Assembly (NCBI GenBank): GCA_038030265.1 | Contig: CM075942.1 | Coordinates: 65,476,926 to 65,540,925, forward strand | Reading direction: 5' to 3' | Origin: Corythucha ciliata | Taxonomy: Eukaryota > Arthropoda > Insecta > Hemiptera > Tingidae | Length of the DNA stretch: 64,000 nucleotides | In this document: positions 43,760-53,290 of the stretch, piece after piece | Position numbering within the stretch: the first letter of the stretch is position 1 | Layout of the letters: the number at the start of each line of letters is the position of its first letter | The notes under the pieces: model-generated | Database searches by the model: none | Seen by the model: only the letters and a program-made list of their open reading frames with translations | Told to the model about the DNA's origin: nothing | Program-made: the position numbers and the translations under genes

Positions 43760-45045
43760 GGTGTGGCTTAATGAGGGTCGTTCGGACGACCCGAAGATGA
43801 GGGTTGAAGATGCAAGAAATTAACGGTCGCCACCTGTTGTTTGCTTTGGGGAACAGGCCCCAATATATTCTCAATATAATACAACTGATTTACAACTTTT
43901 GTTTCGGAAAAAATAATAAAAATTCTTTTTTTTAATGGTTTCTGGTCGTTCCGGTGCGTGGAATTCGTGACTGTCGGTCTGGTAGCGTCCCTTCACGCTG
44001 TTGCAGATCCTCTTGTCGAGCTAACGGTCCGTTAGCGTCCTTTGGTGCTGTCCGTAGTGTCTTCTTCGCCGGGTTCGGCAAGGACAGGGAAAGGTTCGGA
44101 CAGGATCGGTCTTGCTCGATGAATTCTGGGGCAGACACAAGTGTCGCTAAGCCCCGTAGTATCTATCGAGTTCCACCGGGGGTGAGGGAACGAGAAGAAC
44201 TGTTGACCGGAGTCGTCTCAACGGTCAGGCACGAATGCCTACCGGTGGTCAGGTCCACAATAGGGTTTCCCTTCAACAAGCGTCCGGAGTCTTCTCAACG
44301 GATGTGTCGAACTTGGAAGGTTCCCGTAAGGTTATCTGACTGTTCGGTTATGATCTATGCGTCAGGTTACTGACGACTTGAAAAAAAATGACGGTTTAAT
44401 CCCCAATAGGGTTTCCCTATCAACACAGAAAAGAGTAAGTTTGCTCAAACGTCAATTAACCTCCTCGGATGCACGATTCGACCGCATGTTTCACCACATG
44501 CGTTGTTCGTCTAACGGCACATCTCTACCCGAGTGATTGAGTAAGCCTGGACCAGTTTTACTTCGAAAATTCACACGTCGAAGCAAGTTCGACCCAATCG
44601 TAGAAGAAGTCACGTTGCTCGAAAGTAATTCGGACTACGCTCATGTGAAACTTCCAGATGGCCGTGAAACTACTGTTTCAGTTCGTCACCTTGCTCCATC
44701 ATCCACTCTAATGGGCTCAACTCTGACCGAAGATGTCCCAATTATTGAGCCAAATCCACATGAAGAAGATCAAGTTGTCACACTCTCCGTACATTCGGGT
44801 TCCCCACCACCTCCAGACGAAACAGAACGGTCTGATCACGTGTCAGATCAGCCTCAACTGCGGCGTTCAACTCGTGAGAGAAAACCCCCTAGATGGCACG
44901 ACGATTACATCATAGGAGGGATGAATGTCCTAGAATTTTAAATTGTTGATTTCTCCCCTCTACTTTTGTTTATCTTCACATGACTTCCCTTAAATTTATT
45001 TAGTTTGTTTTGAACGAATAAACCTTATTCAGCAAAAGGTCTATC
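43760..45045 (+). mobile_element. decayed LTR retrotransposon 3' region
   Basis: Contains the C-terminal end of a Ty3/gypsy-like pol reading (44,537-44,941), followed by a purine/pyrimidine-mixed 3' region with AATAAA at 45,017-45,022. Upstream (43,760-44,430) is GC-richer DNA unlike its neighbours, with a repeated AATAGGGTTTCCC word (about 44,260 and 44,405). No paired LTRs or primer-binding site could be demonstrated, so boundaries are approximate. Confidence 0.45.
44431..44941 (+). pseudogene. Ty3/gypsy-like integrase C-terminal fragment
   Basis: In frame, VSLLKRQLTSSDARFDRMFH and then a TGA stop at 44,534-44,536 precede LSKPGPVLLRKFTRRSKFDP. This is typical of the post-catalytic region of gypsy-type integrases (V-VRNF-RRSKFDP), followed by VKLPDGRETTVSVRHLAP. 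The tail QLRRSTRERKPPRWHDDYI is the basic RRSTR-RKPP motif seen at the end of many gypsy pol proteins. The catalytic integrase core, RT and protease are absent, so only the 3' end of the pol gene survives. Confidence 0.65.
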
Positions 45046-45109
45046 TTTACTACATCCCCCCGCCAATCATACCCCTACAAAGTAACGACATGCATGCGAA
45101 ATTTAATGT

Positions 45110-45143
45110 CCCCTCCCAAAAATGTTTTTTGGATCCGCTACTG
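45110..45143. mobile_element. hAT-like right end
   Basis: TTTTTTGGATCCGCTACTG ends at 45,143; reverse complemented it reads CAGTAGCGGATCCAAAAAAC, a CAGTNGCGGATC hAT terminus. The following bases GGTAAACT would be one duplication copy. The partner is not located. Confidence 0.5.
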
Positions 45144-45330
45144 GGTAAACTGGAAAATTTCTCGTACCTTAGTTTCTAGGATTATAAAAACTGGGGAAAT
45201 TCGCGTCTATTAACCCCACGAAACAGGTAATTTCATTTCTACGACGCCTGTTCGACCGAGAGATTACACTTGCCTCTTTAGTCTTCCTAAAATCTGGAAA
45301 ATTTCCCCTCATTATATAATCCATGGAACT

Positions 45331-45470
45331 GGGGGGCCTATTCTCTAACTCCGAAGCAATAGCTTTTTGGAAGTCATATGTTTATTTCATTCATTTTCTT
45401 CGAACAAATGAATGAAATAGACACATGGCTGGCGAAAAAAATATTACTTCTTGTTAGAGAATAGGCCCCC
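45331..45470. mobile_element. 140-bp hairpin MITE
   Basis: GGGGCCTATTCTCTAAC at the left is matched by GTTAGAGAATAGGCCCC at the right. The inner part is also complementary: GTTTATTTCATTCATTT against AAATGAATGAAATAGAC, around a small loop near 45,397-45,404. CTGG lies on both sides of the GGGGCC-GGCCCC core. Non-coding. Confidence 0.65.
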
Positions 45471-45711
45471 TGGTCTTTTAATGATTTTTTTATGGCGAAA
45501 ATGAGCATTTGCGAGCTTGTGACCTACCAAACTGGGCATTTTGACAACGCCCTTCCTATCGCGAAACTCCATCACTTATCTCTTTCATCATTCTATCAAA
45601 CTCGTTTGACTACTAAAATGGAGGAAAAAAACGAAGTAACAAATAAAACGAGGCGAGTATAAAATGTGCATTGTTGTAGAATTACCCAAGAAAATTTAAT
45701 ATATCGTCGGC

Positions 45712-46097
45712 TAAGGCGTGATACCTCGTATGTCCAAAAACCAAACTTTACAAGAGAACAAAAAATCATATGAAAAATCCCTATTTGTACATTAATTTCA
45801 AACTTTTGGCAATGCTCCCATGAAAAATTATATTAGGTCTATTCGTTTGTCGTCCGGAACTGCACTATTAGCACAGAAAGTACTAACCTTTCATTATTTT
45901 TTGGCGTCATTTCACATGATAACCCGCGAGGTTGCAAAATTTCGTGCTGCTCGGAGTAATCCGGGACGACAAACGAATAGACCTAGTGATTATCTTGAAA
46001 ACAAAATTTATGATAATCAAGTTAGGTATCTAAAGAAAAATTTGATACCAAAACCTATTTTTCGCCAAATTGTCACTTACGAGGTATCACGCCTTAA
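45712..46097. mobile_element. MITE with AAGGCGTGATACCTCGTA ends
   Basis: TAAGGCGTGATACCTCGTA at the left (about 45,712) and TACGAGGTATCACGCCTTA at the right (to about 46,097) are perfect inverted repeats of 18-19 bp. A second, shorter inverted repeat element (45,834-45,985) lies inside. The ORF across it is incidental. Confidence 0.7.
45834..45985. mobile_element. nested MITE with TAGGTCTATTCGTTTGTCGT ends
   Basis: Left end TAGGTCTATTCGTTTGTCGT then CCGGAA; right end GGGACGACAAACGAATAGAC then CTA. The inverted repeats match over about 23 bp and the element is about 150 bp. It lies within the larger MITE 45,712-46,097. A related end (GACAAACGAACGAACCTA) appears near 41,070. Confidence 0.65.
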
Positions 46098-46240
46098 GGT
46101 CTCCCCACACATTTCCGTGTTCTCACCGCGCCGAGTCCGCACCGACACGGCCGTGTCGGTGCGGACTCGGCGCGGTGAGGAGAGCCCACACATGTCCGAT
46201 TCGCCACCGATCCGTCTCCGTGCTTCGAGGGGTAAAATAT
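46097..46240. repeat. perfect 58-bp palindrome and flanks
   Basis: Centred between 46,150 and 46,151, CTCACCGCGCCGAGTCCGCA then CCGACACGG is followed directly by its exact 29-base reverse complement (46,122-46,179) with no spacer. It is very GC-rich against AT-rich surroundings. The left flank AAGGTCTCCCCACACATTTC recurs reverse-complemented at about 51,245-51,265, so this is a member of a dispersed family. Confidence 0.85.
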
Positions 46241-46296
46241 AAACTGGAGTGGATGCTTCGATTTAATTTTTTGCCAAGGTACTTACTCTACTCTTA

Positions 46297-46437
46297 TAGC
46301 GTTCCCATTTGCACAAAATTCTGCATTTGGGCAGTTCATTTCCACCCGTCTTCACTGAATTAAATCATATGTTAGTAGAGAAGACGGGTGGAAATGAATA
46401 GCCCCGTTGCAGAATTTTGTGCAAATGGGGAACGCTA
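46297..46437. mobile_element. 141-bp hairpin MITE with TTA duplication
   Basis: TAGCGTTCCCATTTGCACAA then AATTCTGCA at the left is mirrored at the right by TGCAGAATTTTGTGCAAATG then GGGAACGCTA. The arms continue inward (TTCATTTCCACCCGTCTTC). TTA flanks both ends (46,294-46,296 and 46,438-46,440), fitting a PIF/Harbinger-type target duplication. The arms are about 58 bp and nearly identical, so the copy is young. Confidence 0.8.
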
Positions 46438-46666
46438 TTAAATAAACCACGATCAATGTTCGCGTTTCAAGTATGTACTCCGAGCTTAGCGATTATGATC
46501 GGGCAATATTTCGGCTGCTTCCCCACCACTCAATTTTCGCTTGTGTCTTGTTCGACCGTTCTTTCACTCCTTCCCTTTAAATCAGCAGTTAACTTATTTT
46601 CTCGACTGTCAGTTGAATTCCCCTCGTCATTTTTTAATCGCATCGAGTATTCTCTTACAAGCAATG

Positions 46667-47035
46667 TCTCCACTTGTGCGCTTTCGTCTTCCTCTTTTAA
46701 TTCAACACGCCTTTTCAACTCGATTCAACTTTCAACAACGCATGCGTGTAACCTATGCACGCAATTTCTATTATCCTTCCAGCTTTTTGAGGCATGCAAT
46801 AGCGCGTTCCTCACGTTCAACACACCGTGCGCTATGATGCATGCCTCTGACGCACGCGAAAAGGCATGAGTGGAGCTCGACTTGTGCCTTTTTAAATGCG
46901 TTAGAGGCCTGTCTCACAGAGTTGAACGTGATGCTTGCATGCCTTAAAAAGCTGGAAAGATATCAGAAATTACGTATATTGCGCAGAGGTATGCACAAGT
47001 TTAAAGAGTGTGTTGAATTGTAAGAGGAAGTGAAA
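46667..47035. mobile_element. 370-bp inverted-repeat element
   Basis: The left arm (CACTTGTGCGCTTTCGTCTT, CCTCTTTTAATTCAACACGC, CCTTCCAGCTTTTTGAGGCA, CACGTTCAACACACCG) is mirrored by the right arm (GAGTTGAACGTGATGCTTGC, GCCTTAAAAAGCTGGAAAGA, GTGTTGAATTGTAAGAGGAA). A single-arm relative is nested in hAT element 1 at 3,049-3,345. No coding capacity. Confidence 0.7.
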
Positions 47036-47574
47036 CCGTTGATATCCTTCTGTCCATGTGCCAATTCACCGTTATACTTTTCTCCCAAATCGTGCATTCA
47101 TGCAAGTTCCCCATTGTGTAAGTAATTCAATTACTGCCCATACAGGGTATATGGCGTGGAATTGGCAACTAGGTTTGGTTGACGCTGGAAACCAATTTGA
47201 AAAAAATGTAGCTTAACCTCCAACACCATCATGAGGGCGCAATGCGCAATAGTGCATTTTTCAAATGTAATGCACTAAAAGCAATGGGCTTTACTCCTAT
47301 CGCGCTAGATGGCGTGGAAAGGGTGGGAGAGGGTATATCTTTGATGAGTTCATCGAAGTATGTACGTGATATTTGCTGAGCCCTGCAGAATGTATGGGAT
47401 CAGACATAACCCATTCGTCCAACGTGCCCACATTTTTACACCCTTTCACCCACATCAACTCCTCCAAATATTGTCGCCCCCTGGTGTAATGTCAACAGCA
47501 ACAGTCGCAAAGCTATGATTTTCAAACTATCTACCTCTAAACCTACTATGTGATTCCAACTTCGCTAATGATTC
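47036..47574. other. no gene; contains a TAGTGCATTTT hairpin
   Basis: Mostly unique non-coding DNA. AATAGTGCATTTTTCAAATG then TAATGCACTAAAA (about 47,248-47,280) is a short hairpin. It recurs in the same orientation at about 51,024-51,055, together with the preceding CACCATCA-GA context. Confidence 0.5.
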
Positions 47575-47720
47575 GAAAATGTATTTGAGAAAAATATATT
47601 TTGAATACGTATTTTGTATTTGTATTTCAAATAATTTTATAAAGGTATTTTGTATTGTGTATTTTGAATACGTTTTTAGAAGTATTTTGTATTTTAAATA
47701 CGTGCTCGAAGTATTTTGCC
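47575..47720. repeat. TATTTTGTATTT repeat block
   Basis: Irregular repeats of GTATTTTGTATTT, TTTTGAATACGT and TTTTAAATACG. Low complexity, of a kind seen near DNA-transposon ends in many animals. No ORF is meaningful here. Confidence 0.55.
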
Positions 47721-47946
47721 ACCTTTGTCTGCCGCACTCTGTACATTCAACGGTCAAACGTCTCAAGTTCTCACAGAATATTAAAATTGAATATGAAAAA
47801 ATAGTTTCGTTAACAACACCATTATTGGTGTTGGAGGGGAAGTTCATAACAACAATGGCCTGGGATTTCCTTCGATGACAAATGCACTTTTCTCTACCCC
47901 CTGCTGCCGGTGCGTTTTTCCCCCTAGCCTACACGTTCAGCAGCTG

Positions 47947-49905
47947 TTCATTTCGGAATCAGATTCAAACCCCTTCCTCCACGATGTTGGAAAGGCGGCG
48001 CATTTCCCTGAGTCTAGATTTCAGTACTTGAAGGTACAGATATATTGACACTTTATATATGTATACAGGGTGTTCATAAATTACCTCGACAGAGAAAGTA
48101 TGGTGATAGTACACCTCATTTGTGATCGAAATTACTATTTGAAGTTTTTTGGAATTCCTCTTGGTTTTCGAGATATCGTCAATTTCGTGTTTTTTTTGGT
48201 GACCCTCTGTTTTTTTACGACAAGTGACTCGTACGACACCATCAACAGGTGCTAGACTAAAAGTAATTAAGTAAGTAAGTAAGTAGACTAAATAGCTCAT
48301 TGAAAAGAGCACAAAATTTCCTTCATTATTGGTTCTCAACTCAATAAAATTACACCAAGGCCCTAGCCGTTAGGGCATGAGATATCCGAAGGAAACTCGT
48401 TATTCGCATTTCTGCCCAATTTTCATCGGCGATTTTCACCATTTCGTCAAAGGAAAATATTTTTTTGCATTCATAGGGAAAACTTCCTTATGATGTTAGC
48501 TTTCCAATGACGTACAACATTTACCAGTTTTCACCATCTAGTGAAGAGGTAGAAGCAATAAACGAGCCCAATACTGAAAAATAACCCGCAATGAGGACCC
48601 TTTGAATGAGGTAAAACCAGCTCTGATACTCGTTTGAGTGAGACATACGGATTCAAGCGGTGAGCTAAATCTAGCGCTAATTTACGTTGGTGAGTTGAAA
48701 TTGGGTGGTGGTGAAGAAGCTTAAAATATCGTTAGTGGATTGGGCTTCATGGACCAGTGGTCACCCTGACCCGCGAATGCGAAAATCGAATGCAAAAATC
48801 GGCCCTCCACACATCTGCATTGGATGCACGTTGCACCTCCAGTCGTCGCCTCTGGATTTCCTCGCACGATTCTCGAGTACGTACGATTCTCAAGCTCCTC
48901 TCTGGGGCCTCTCGGGAAAAAATGCCGCTAGCGGGATCCAAGGACGCTGAATAAGAAATAACACTATTCCGTCCTAGCAACCGCATCTTGCGGCATTTTC
49001 ACACGGGTTCGTAATACGGCCCCTGGTCGCAACTGGTTGTTGGTAGACCAGCTTTAGATGACCTAGTAAATAAAAATCCATGGGTGGTTGGGGTTCAGGA
49101 CAGGACTTCTCGGTGACCACCTTACTGGTCCATGAAGCCCAATACACTAACGATATTTTAAGCTTCACCACCACCCAATTTCAACTCACCAACGTAAATT
49201 GGAGTTGGATTTAGCTGACCGCTTGAATCCGTATGTCTCATCCATTAGGAACAAGTAATCAGAGCTGGATTCACCTCATTCAATGGGTCCTGATTGCGGG
49301 TTTTTTTCAGTTTTAGGCTCCTTTATTGCTTCTACCTCTTCACTAGATGGTGAAAACTGGTAAATGTTGTACGTCATTGGAAAGCTAACATCATAAGGAA
49401 GTTTTCCCTATGAGTGCAAAAAAATATTTTCCTATGACGAAATGGTGAAAATCGCCGATGGAAATTGGGCAGAAATGCGAATAACGAGTTTCCTTCGGAT
49501 ATCTCATGCCCTAGCGGCTAGGGCCTTGGTGCAATTTTATTGAGTTGGGGACCAATAATGAAGGAAATTTTGTGCTCTTTTCAATGAGCTATTTACTTTT
49601 AGTCTAGCACCTCTTGATGATGTCGTAATAGCCACTTGTCGAAAAAAAAACAGAGGGTCACCAAAAAAACACGAAATTGACGATATCTCGAAAACCAAGA
49701 GGAATTCCAAAAAACTTCAAATAGTAATTTCGATCACAAATGAGGTGTACTATCACCATACTCTCTCTGTCGAGGTAATTTATGAACACCCTGTTTAAAG
49801 TGTCAATATACCTGTACCTTTAAGTACTGAAATCTAGACTCAGGGAAATGCGCCGCCTTTCCAACATCGTGGAGGAAGGGGTTTGAATCTGATTCCGAAA
49901 TGAAC
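47947..49905. mobile_element. 1.96-kb long inverted repeat (foldback-type)
   Basis: The left arm 47,947-48,770 and right arm 49,112-49,905 are reverse complements over about 800 bp with small differences. Shared marks are TTCATTTCGGAATCAGATTC, CAGGGTGTTCATAAATTACC, TCGAAATTACTATTTGAAGT and GGACCAGT-GGTCACC. An (AAGT)n insertion near 48,268-48,285 is present only in the left arm. The 341-bp spacer is not paired and has no recognisable gene. No target duplication was identified at the outer edges. The arms are not composed of the ~30-bp repeat, so this differs from the hAT-like foldbacks. Confidence 0.85.
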
Positions 49906-50284
49906 CGGCATCCGGCTCCGGCATCTGGCGGTCGGAAAGACTTCATTTCATACGGATACCCTGTCCCAGAAGTAATAATTTTGATACCATAATTTGTTTC
50001 ATTAAGCCGAACTTCTTCCTCTATTTTCACCACCCTCTCTTCAAAAATGTCGAAAAGTTTCGGTAGTTTTAAAGGGCTTAGTTATATTAAATTTTTGTGC
50101 CGTATTTTATAATACCTAAACGTGTGAATTTAAGCGATTTTTTGAAATTTCATCCCCCATTTCACCCTCCCCCATCAAAGTTTTCGATAAATCTCAATGG
50201 AACCCAGGGCTTTCGTTACATCAAATTATTGAGTCGAATTTTAGAGCGCTAAGATGAACTAGTGAAGTTCAACGCTATTTTTAC
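49906..50284. other. no gene recognised
   Basis: AT-rich non-coding sequence leading into the 282-bp duplication. It has CACCCTCCCCC and CATTTCACCC words similar to those inside the following repeat, so it may be a more diverged third unit. Confidence 0.4.
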
Positions 50285-50860
50285 ACTTCCACACCGGAAG
50301 GACCACCCTCACCACCTTGACTTTTTCGAAAATTAAAATGGGAATCAAAGGCTACTCTAATATGGAGTATTCGTACTGAATATGATGCATCTAGAATCAA
50401 CTGGTGAATTGTAGTGATTTTTTGACCATTTCCACCCCTCCACCTTGACCGATTTGGCCCAAATGCAATACCGACCGGGGTCTTACGAATACTGACTTTT
50501 GTGCCAAAGCGCGTTCCGCTAAATTCATTTCTTCGGGAGTTATCGTGCTAACAAGACCACTCACTTACTTCCACTCCGGTGGCAACACCCCCTCCCCCTC
50601 GACTTTTTCAAAACATCAAAATGGGAATCAAAGGCTACTCCAACATGGAGTATACGTACCGAATATAATGCTTCTAGAATTAACTGGTGATTTATAGTGA
50701 TTTTTTTACCATTTCAACCCCTATTTTCCCCCCTCCACCTCGACCGATTTGGCCCAAATGCAATACCTACCGGGGTCTTGTGAGTACTGATTTTTGTGCC
50801 AAAGCGCGTTCCGCTAAATTAATTTCTTCGAGAGTTATCGTGCTAACAAGAAAACGGCCA
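50285..50860. repeat. tandem 282-bp duplication
   Basis: ACTTCCACACCGGAAGGACC (50,285) and ACTTCCACTCCGGTGGCAAC (50,567) start two consecutive units. GGGAATCAAAGGCTACT, CGATTTGGCCCAAATGCAAT and CAAAGCGCGTTCCGCTAAAT follow in each at the same spacing. The second unit carries a short insertion near 50,725. Non-coding. Confidence 0.8.
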
Positions 50861-51023
50861 TAAGCTTATAAATAAACCAATATACTATAAATAAATATAT
50901 AAAGAAATGTATAGAGATATATATGTATATGAATTCTGTAGACCACTGAATTCGTGTTCTAGACGTTCTGAAACGTGAAAAAAACATGACGTGATCCATG
51001 TTTGCCACCATCACGACGAGACC

Positions 51024-51270
51024 AATAGTGCATTTTCAGAATGAAATGCACTAAAAAAAAAGAAAAAAAGTTGGGCGTAAAACGAAGAAAAGGCGTGACT
51101 GGCACGGTACGGACACGGCGCGGAAACGACTCGGTGGAATGGGCACGGACATGTGTAGGCTATCACATGTTAATTCAGTTGTTTTCATTTCACCGACACA
51201 CGGCCGAGTGTCGGTGCGGACGCGGCGTGGTGAGAACACGGATATGTGTGGGGAGACCTTTAGCTGACGA
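51024..51270. repeat. GC-rich element related to the 46,097 palindrome
   Basis: GTGTCGGTGCGGACGCGGCG then TGGTGAGAACACGGATATGT and GTGGGGAGACCTTT is the reverse complement of the 46,097-46,150 region with a few changes. A weaker copy (GCACGGTACGGACACGGCGC) precedes it at about 51,100. The left part holds the TAGTGCATTTTCAGAATGAA hairpin. Confidence 0.65.
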
Positions 51271-51439
51271 TATTCATAATGGTATAGTAAGTGAAGGTAG
51301 GACAAAAAAGAGGACAGAAAGAGTACGAGTTGACGTGAGGTCATGACCGACAAACTTTTTGGGGGAGGGGGGTTGCAAAATATTTCAAATGTCTATGTCG
51401 GACACTCGCTTTTGGCTGTTTTATATCTTTTCTAATTTT

Positions 51440-51553
51440 TTTTTCGGGCCGGGCCGAGTTGGGCTTCAGCTCTCAGCTCGGCCCGGCCTGAGAAATCTGC
51501 GGCCCGACCCGAAGCCCGGGCCGGGCCAAAGCCCGAGCCCGAGGCCATCCCTA
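51440..51553. mobile_element. GGGCCGGGCC hAT-like end
   Basis: A very GC-rich block of GGGCCGGGCC, GCCCGGCC and GCCCGAGCCCGAGG words ending GCCATCCCTA at 51,553. Its reverse complement TAGGGATGGC is a frequent hAT start, and the whole resembles GGGCCGGG-type elements seen in other animals. The left boundary is unclear. Confidence 0.5.
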
Positions 51554-51559
51554 ATTTCA

Positions 51560-52001
51560 GCTGCTGACATGGCCAAAGCAGCAGCACTCGAGCGCTTTCT
51601 CTCAATGTCAGTCACAAAGTTGCTTTCAATAACAACAAAAATGATGAATTCTGACTTTTTCTCAATTTTAGCCACGGTGATGTCTCCAAAAACCAAGAAT
51701 GACGGTTTTTTCTCAATTTCGTACGCAATTTTTTTTTTTGTCCTCAATTCTACCCGTGAACGAGCCTTTTTTTCAATTTCTGCCACAAACGAGTGAGAGC
51801 CGGCGCACACTAGGAGAAAAAAGAAGCCGACGCGCGAGTCGGCGTCTTTTTTCTCGGGGAAGAGACGACTCTCGCGTACGCGTCCAATGTGAAAGGCCCC
51901 ATAGAGTTCTATGTGTTTTTATTGCACGAGTCGGACGCTGACGCGCGCGTCGGCGTCTTTTTTTCTCCTAGTGTGCGCGGGTCCTGATATTTCTCAGTTT
52001 T
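51560..52001. repeat. ~30-bp array upstream of Jockey copy 2, split by a MITE
   Basis: Diverged forward units (TTTTTCTCAATTTTAGCCAC, TTTTTTCTCAATTTC, TTTTTTTCAATTTCTGCCAC) run to 51,796, are broken by the MITE 51,797-51,984, and resume as TATTTCTCAGTTTTAAGTGC up to the LINE start. The same array type continues after the LINE at 56,300, so the LINE appears to have landed inside an array. Confidence 0.6.
51797..51984. mobile_element. 188-bp MITE with TGA duplication
   Basis: Left end GAGCCGGCGCACACTAGGAG then AAAAAAGA; right end (reverse complement) GGACCCGCGCACACTAGGAG then AAAAAAAGA. TGA flanks both sides (51,794-51,796 and 51,985-51,987). Inside are GACGCGCGAGTCGGCGTC and GACGCGCGCGTCGGCGTC palindromes. 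It interrupts the ~30-bp array. Confidence 0.75.
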
Positions 52002-52151
52002 AAGTGCTTTGTGAGTGTTCTTTGTTTACCTTTCGAATAGTGCGGTGGGACGTAATCGGACTTTCATATCGCCTACATCTGACTTTATCGGCGTTATTAT
52101 TTCATTTCGACGTTATCTGAGACACAACACACCTAATCTACAATATCCGCA

Positions 52152-53290
52152 ATGGGAGATGATGAAGAAAATTCATCAAGTTCATCAAGTAAGAAAAAAC
52201 GTAAGATTGACACCTCATCATTATTTATTTCGACTAACCGTTTCGAGCCACTCGCACATATAACTACTCAAAACGAAAAAAATGAAATGCAAGTTGAACA
52301 GTTAACCGTTGAAAAACCAAAACTGCCTCCGCCTATTTACATCAGTAATGTAAATGACATAAATGGAATTCTAAAAACTGTTCGTGATTTAGGCATAGAT
52401 AAGATCAAACATGTTACCATTCGAGATAAAGTTAAAATATCGGTTGAAACCGTTGAGGACTACCGAAAATTACAAAACTTTCTAACATCTTCTAAAGCAG
52501 AATTTCACTCATTCCAACTTCGATCGGAAAGAAACTTCAGGGTTGTAGTACGCGGTTTACACCCATCCAGTGACCCGACCGTAATAACCCGGAAGAACTT
52601 AAAACTCAGGGTTACGAGCCAGTTCAGATGGTACCAGTTTATCACCCTGTAACAAAGTCACCGCTCCCGCTATTCTTCCTGGATTTGAAACCGAACCCAA
52701 TAAATTCAAAAATATTCGATCTCACCTCACTATATTATGCAAAAATTAAAGTAGAACCTCCCAAACCAAAAAAGGAAGTAGCCCAATGCATGAAGTGTCA
52801 ACGATTTGGCCACACCAAAAATTATTGCAATCAAAACCCACGATGCGTCAAATGTGAGGGAACTCACGATACCAAAAATTGCACAAAGCCAGCAGAAGCC
52901 CCACCTAAATGTGTCAATTGCAGTGGCCAACACGCTGCTAGCTATAAAGGTTGCCCAGTTCACAAAAACCTACAGAACTCCCGCCATAAAATAATGCAAT
53001 CACTTACAAACAATGTGAAACCAATCAAAACGCCAGTGGCCCCCGCCACTATTAACAATGAAAATTTTCCATCCCTACCTAGACAAGTGGAGCCTCCAAA
53101 ATCGACCACATTCATAGAAAGGAAATCATACTCAAATGCAGTAAACTATCAGCCTACACCAGCGACTACCGTTCAGCCAACTAACGTTCTTGATACTCTT
53201 ATGGCAAAGATCGACCAACTCATCTCATTACTCCTGCCCCTGATTCAAACCTTCACCCAAATCATTCCCGCGTTAATAAATAAGCGATGA
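52152..53290 (+). pseudogene. Jockey LINE ORF1 (Gag-like, PRE_C2HC), one frameshift
   Basis: Starts MGDDEENSSSSSSKKKRK. The N-terminal half carries PPPIYISNVNDINGILKTVR and FRVVVRGLHPSSDP, the pre-knuckle region of Jockey/X-type ORF1. The frame is lost near 52,590 (ATAACCCGGAAG). In the next frame PEELKTQGYEPVQMVPVYHP and PLPLFFLDLKPNPINSKIFD continue it, then the knuckles CMKCQRFGHTKNYC, CVKCEGTHDTKNC and CVNCSGQHAASYKGC. The C-terminus ends at TGA 53,290, overlapping ORF2 by ATGA. Corrected length would be about 380 residues. The single shift means this copy would need trans-supplied ORF1 protein to move. Confidence 0.87.

Noticed and set aside
43313..45143. One hAT element from 43,313 to 45,143
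   Set aside because: The termini are similar in type, but the 8-bp flanks (GACTAACG and GGTAAACT) do not match, and the termini differ in sequence.
46070..46250. Arg/His/Pro-rich ORFs at the GC-rich palindrome
   Set aside because: They read through a perfect palindrome, which explains the odd composition.
48705..49174. ORFs in the spacer of the long inverted repeat
   Set aside because: Overlapping frames on both strands with no recognisable motifs; they follow from local GC content.
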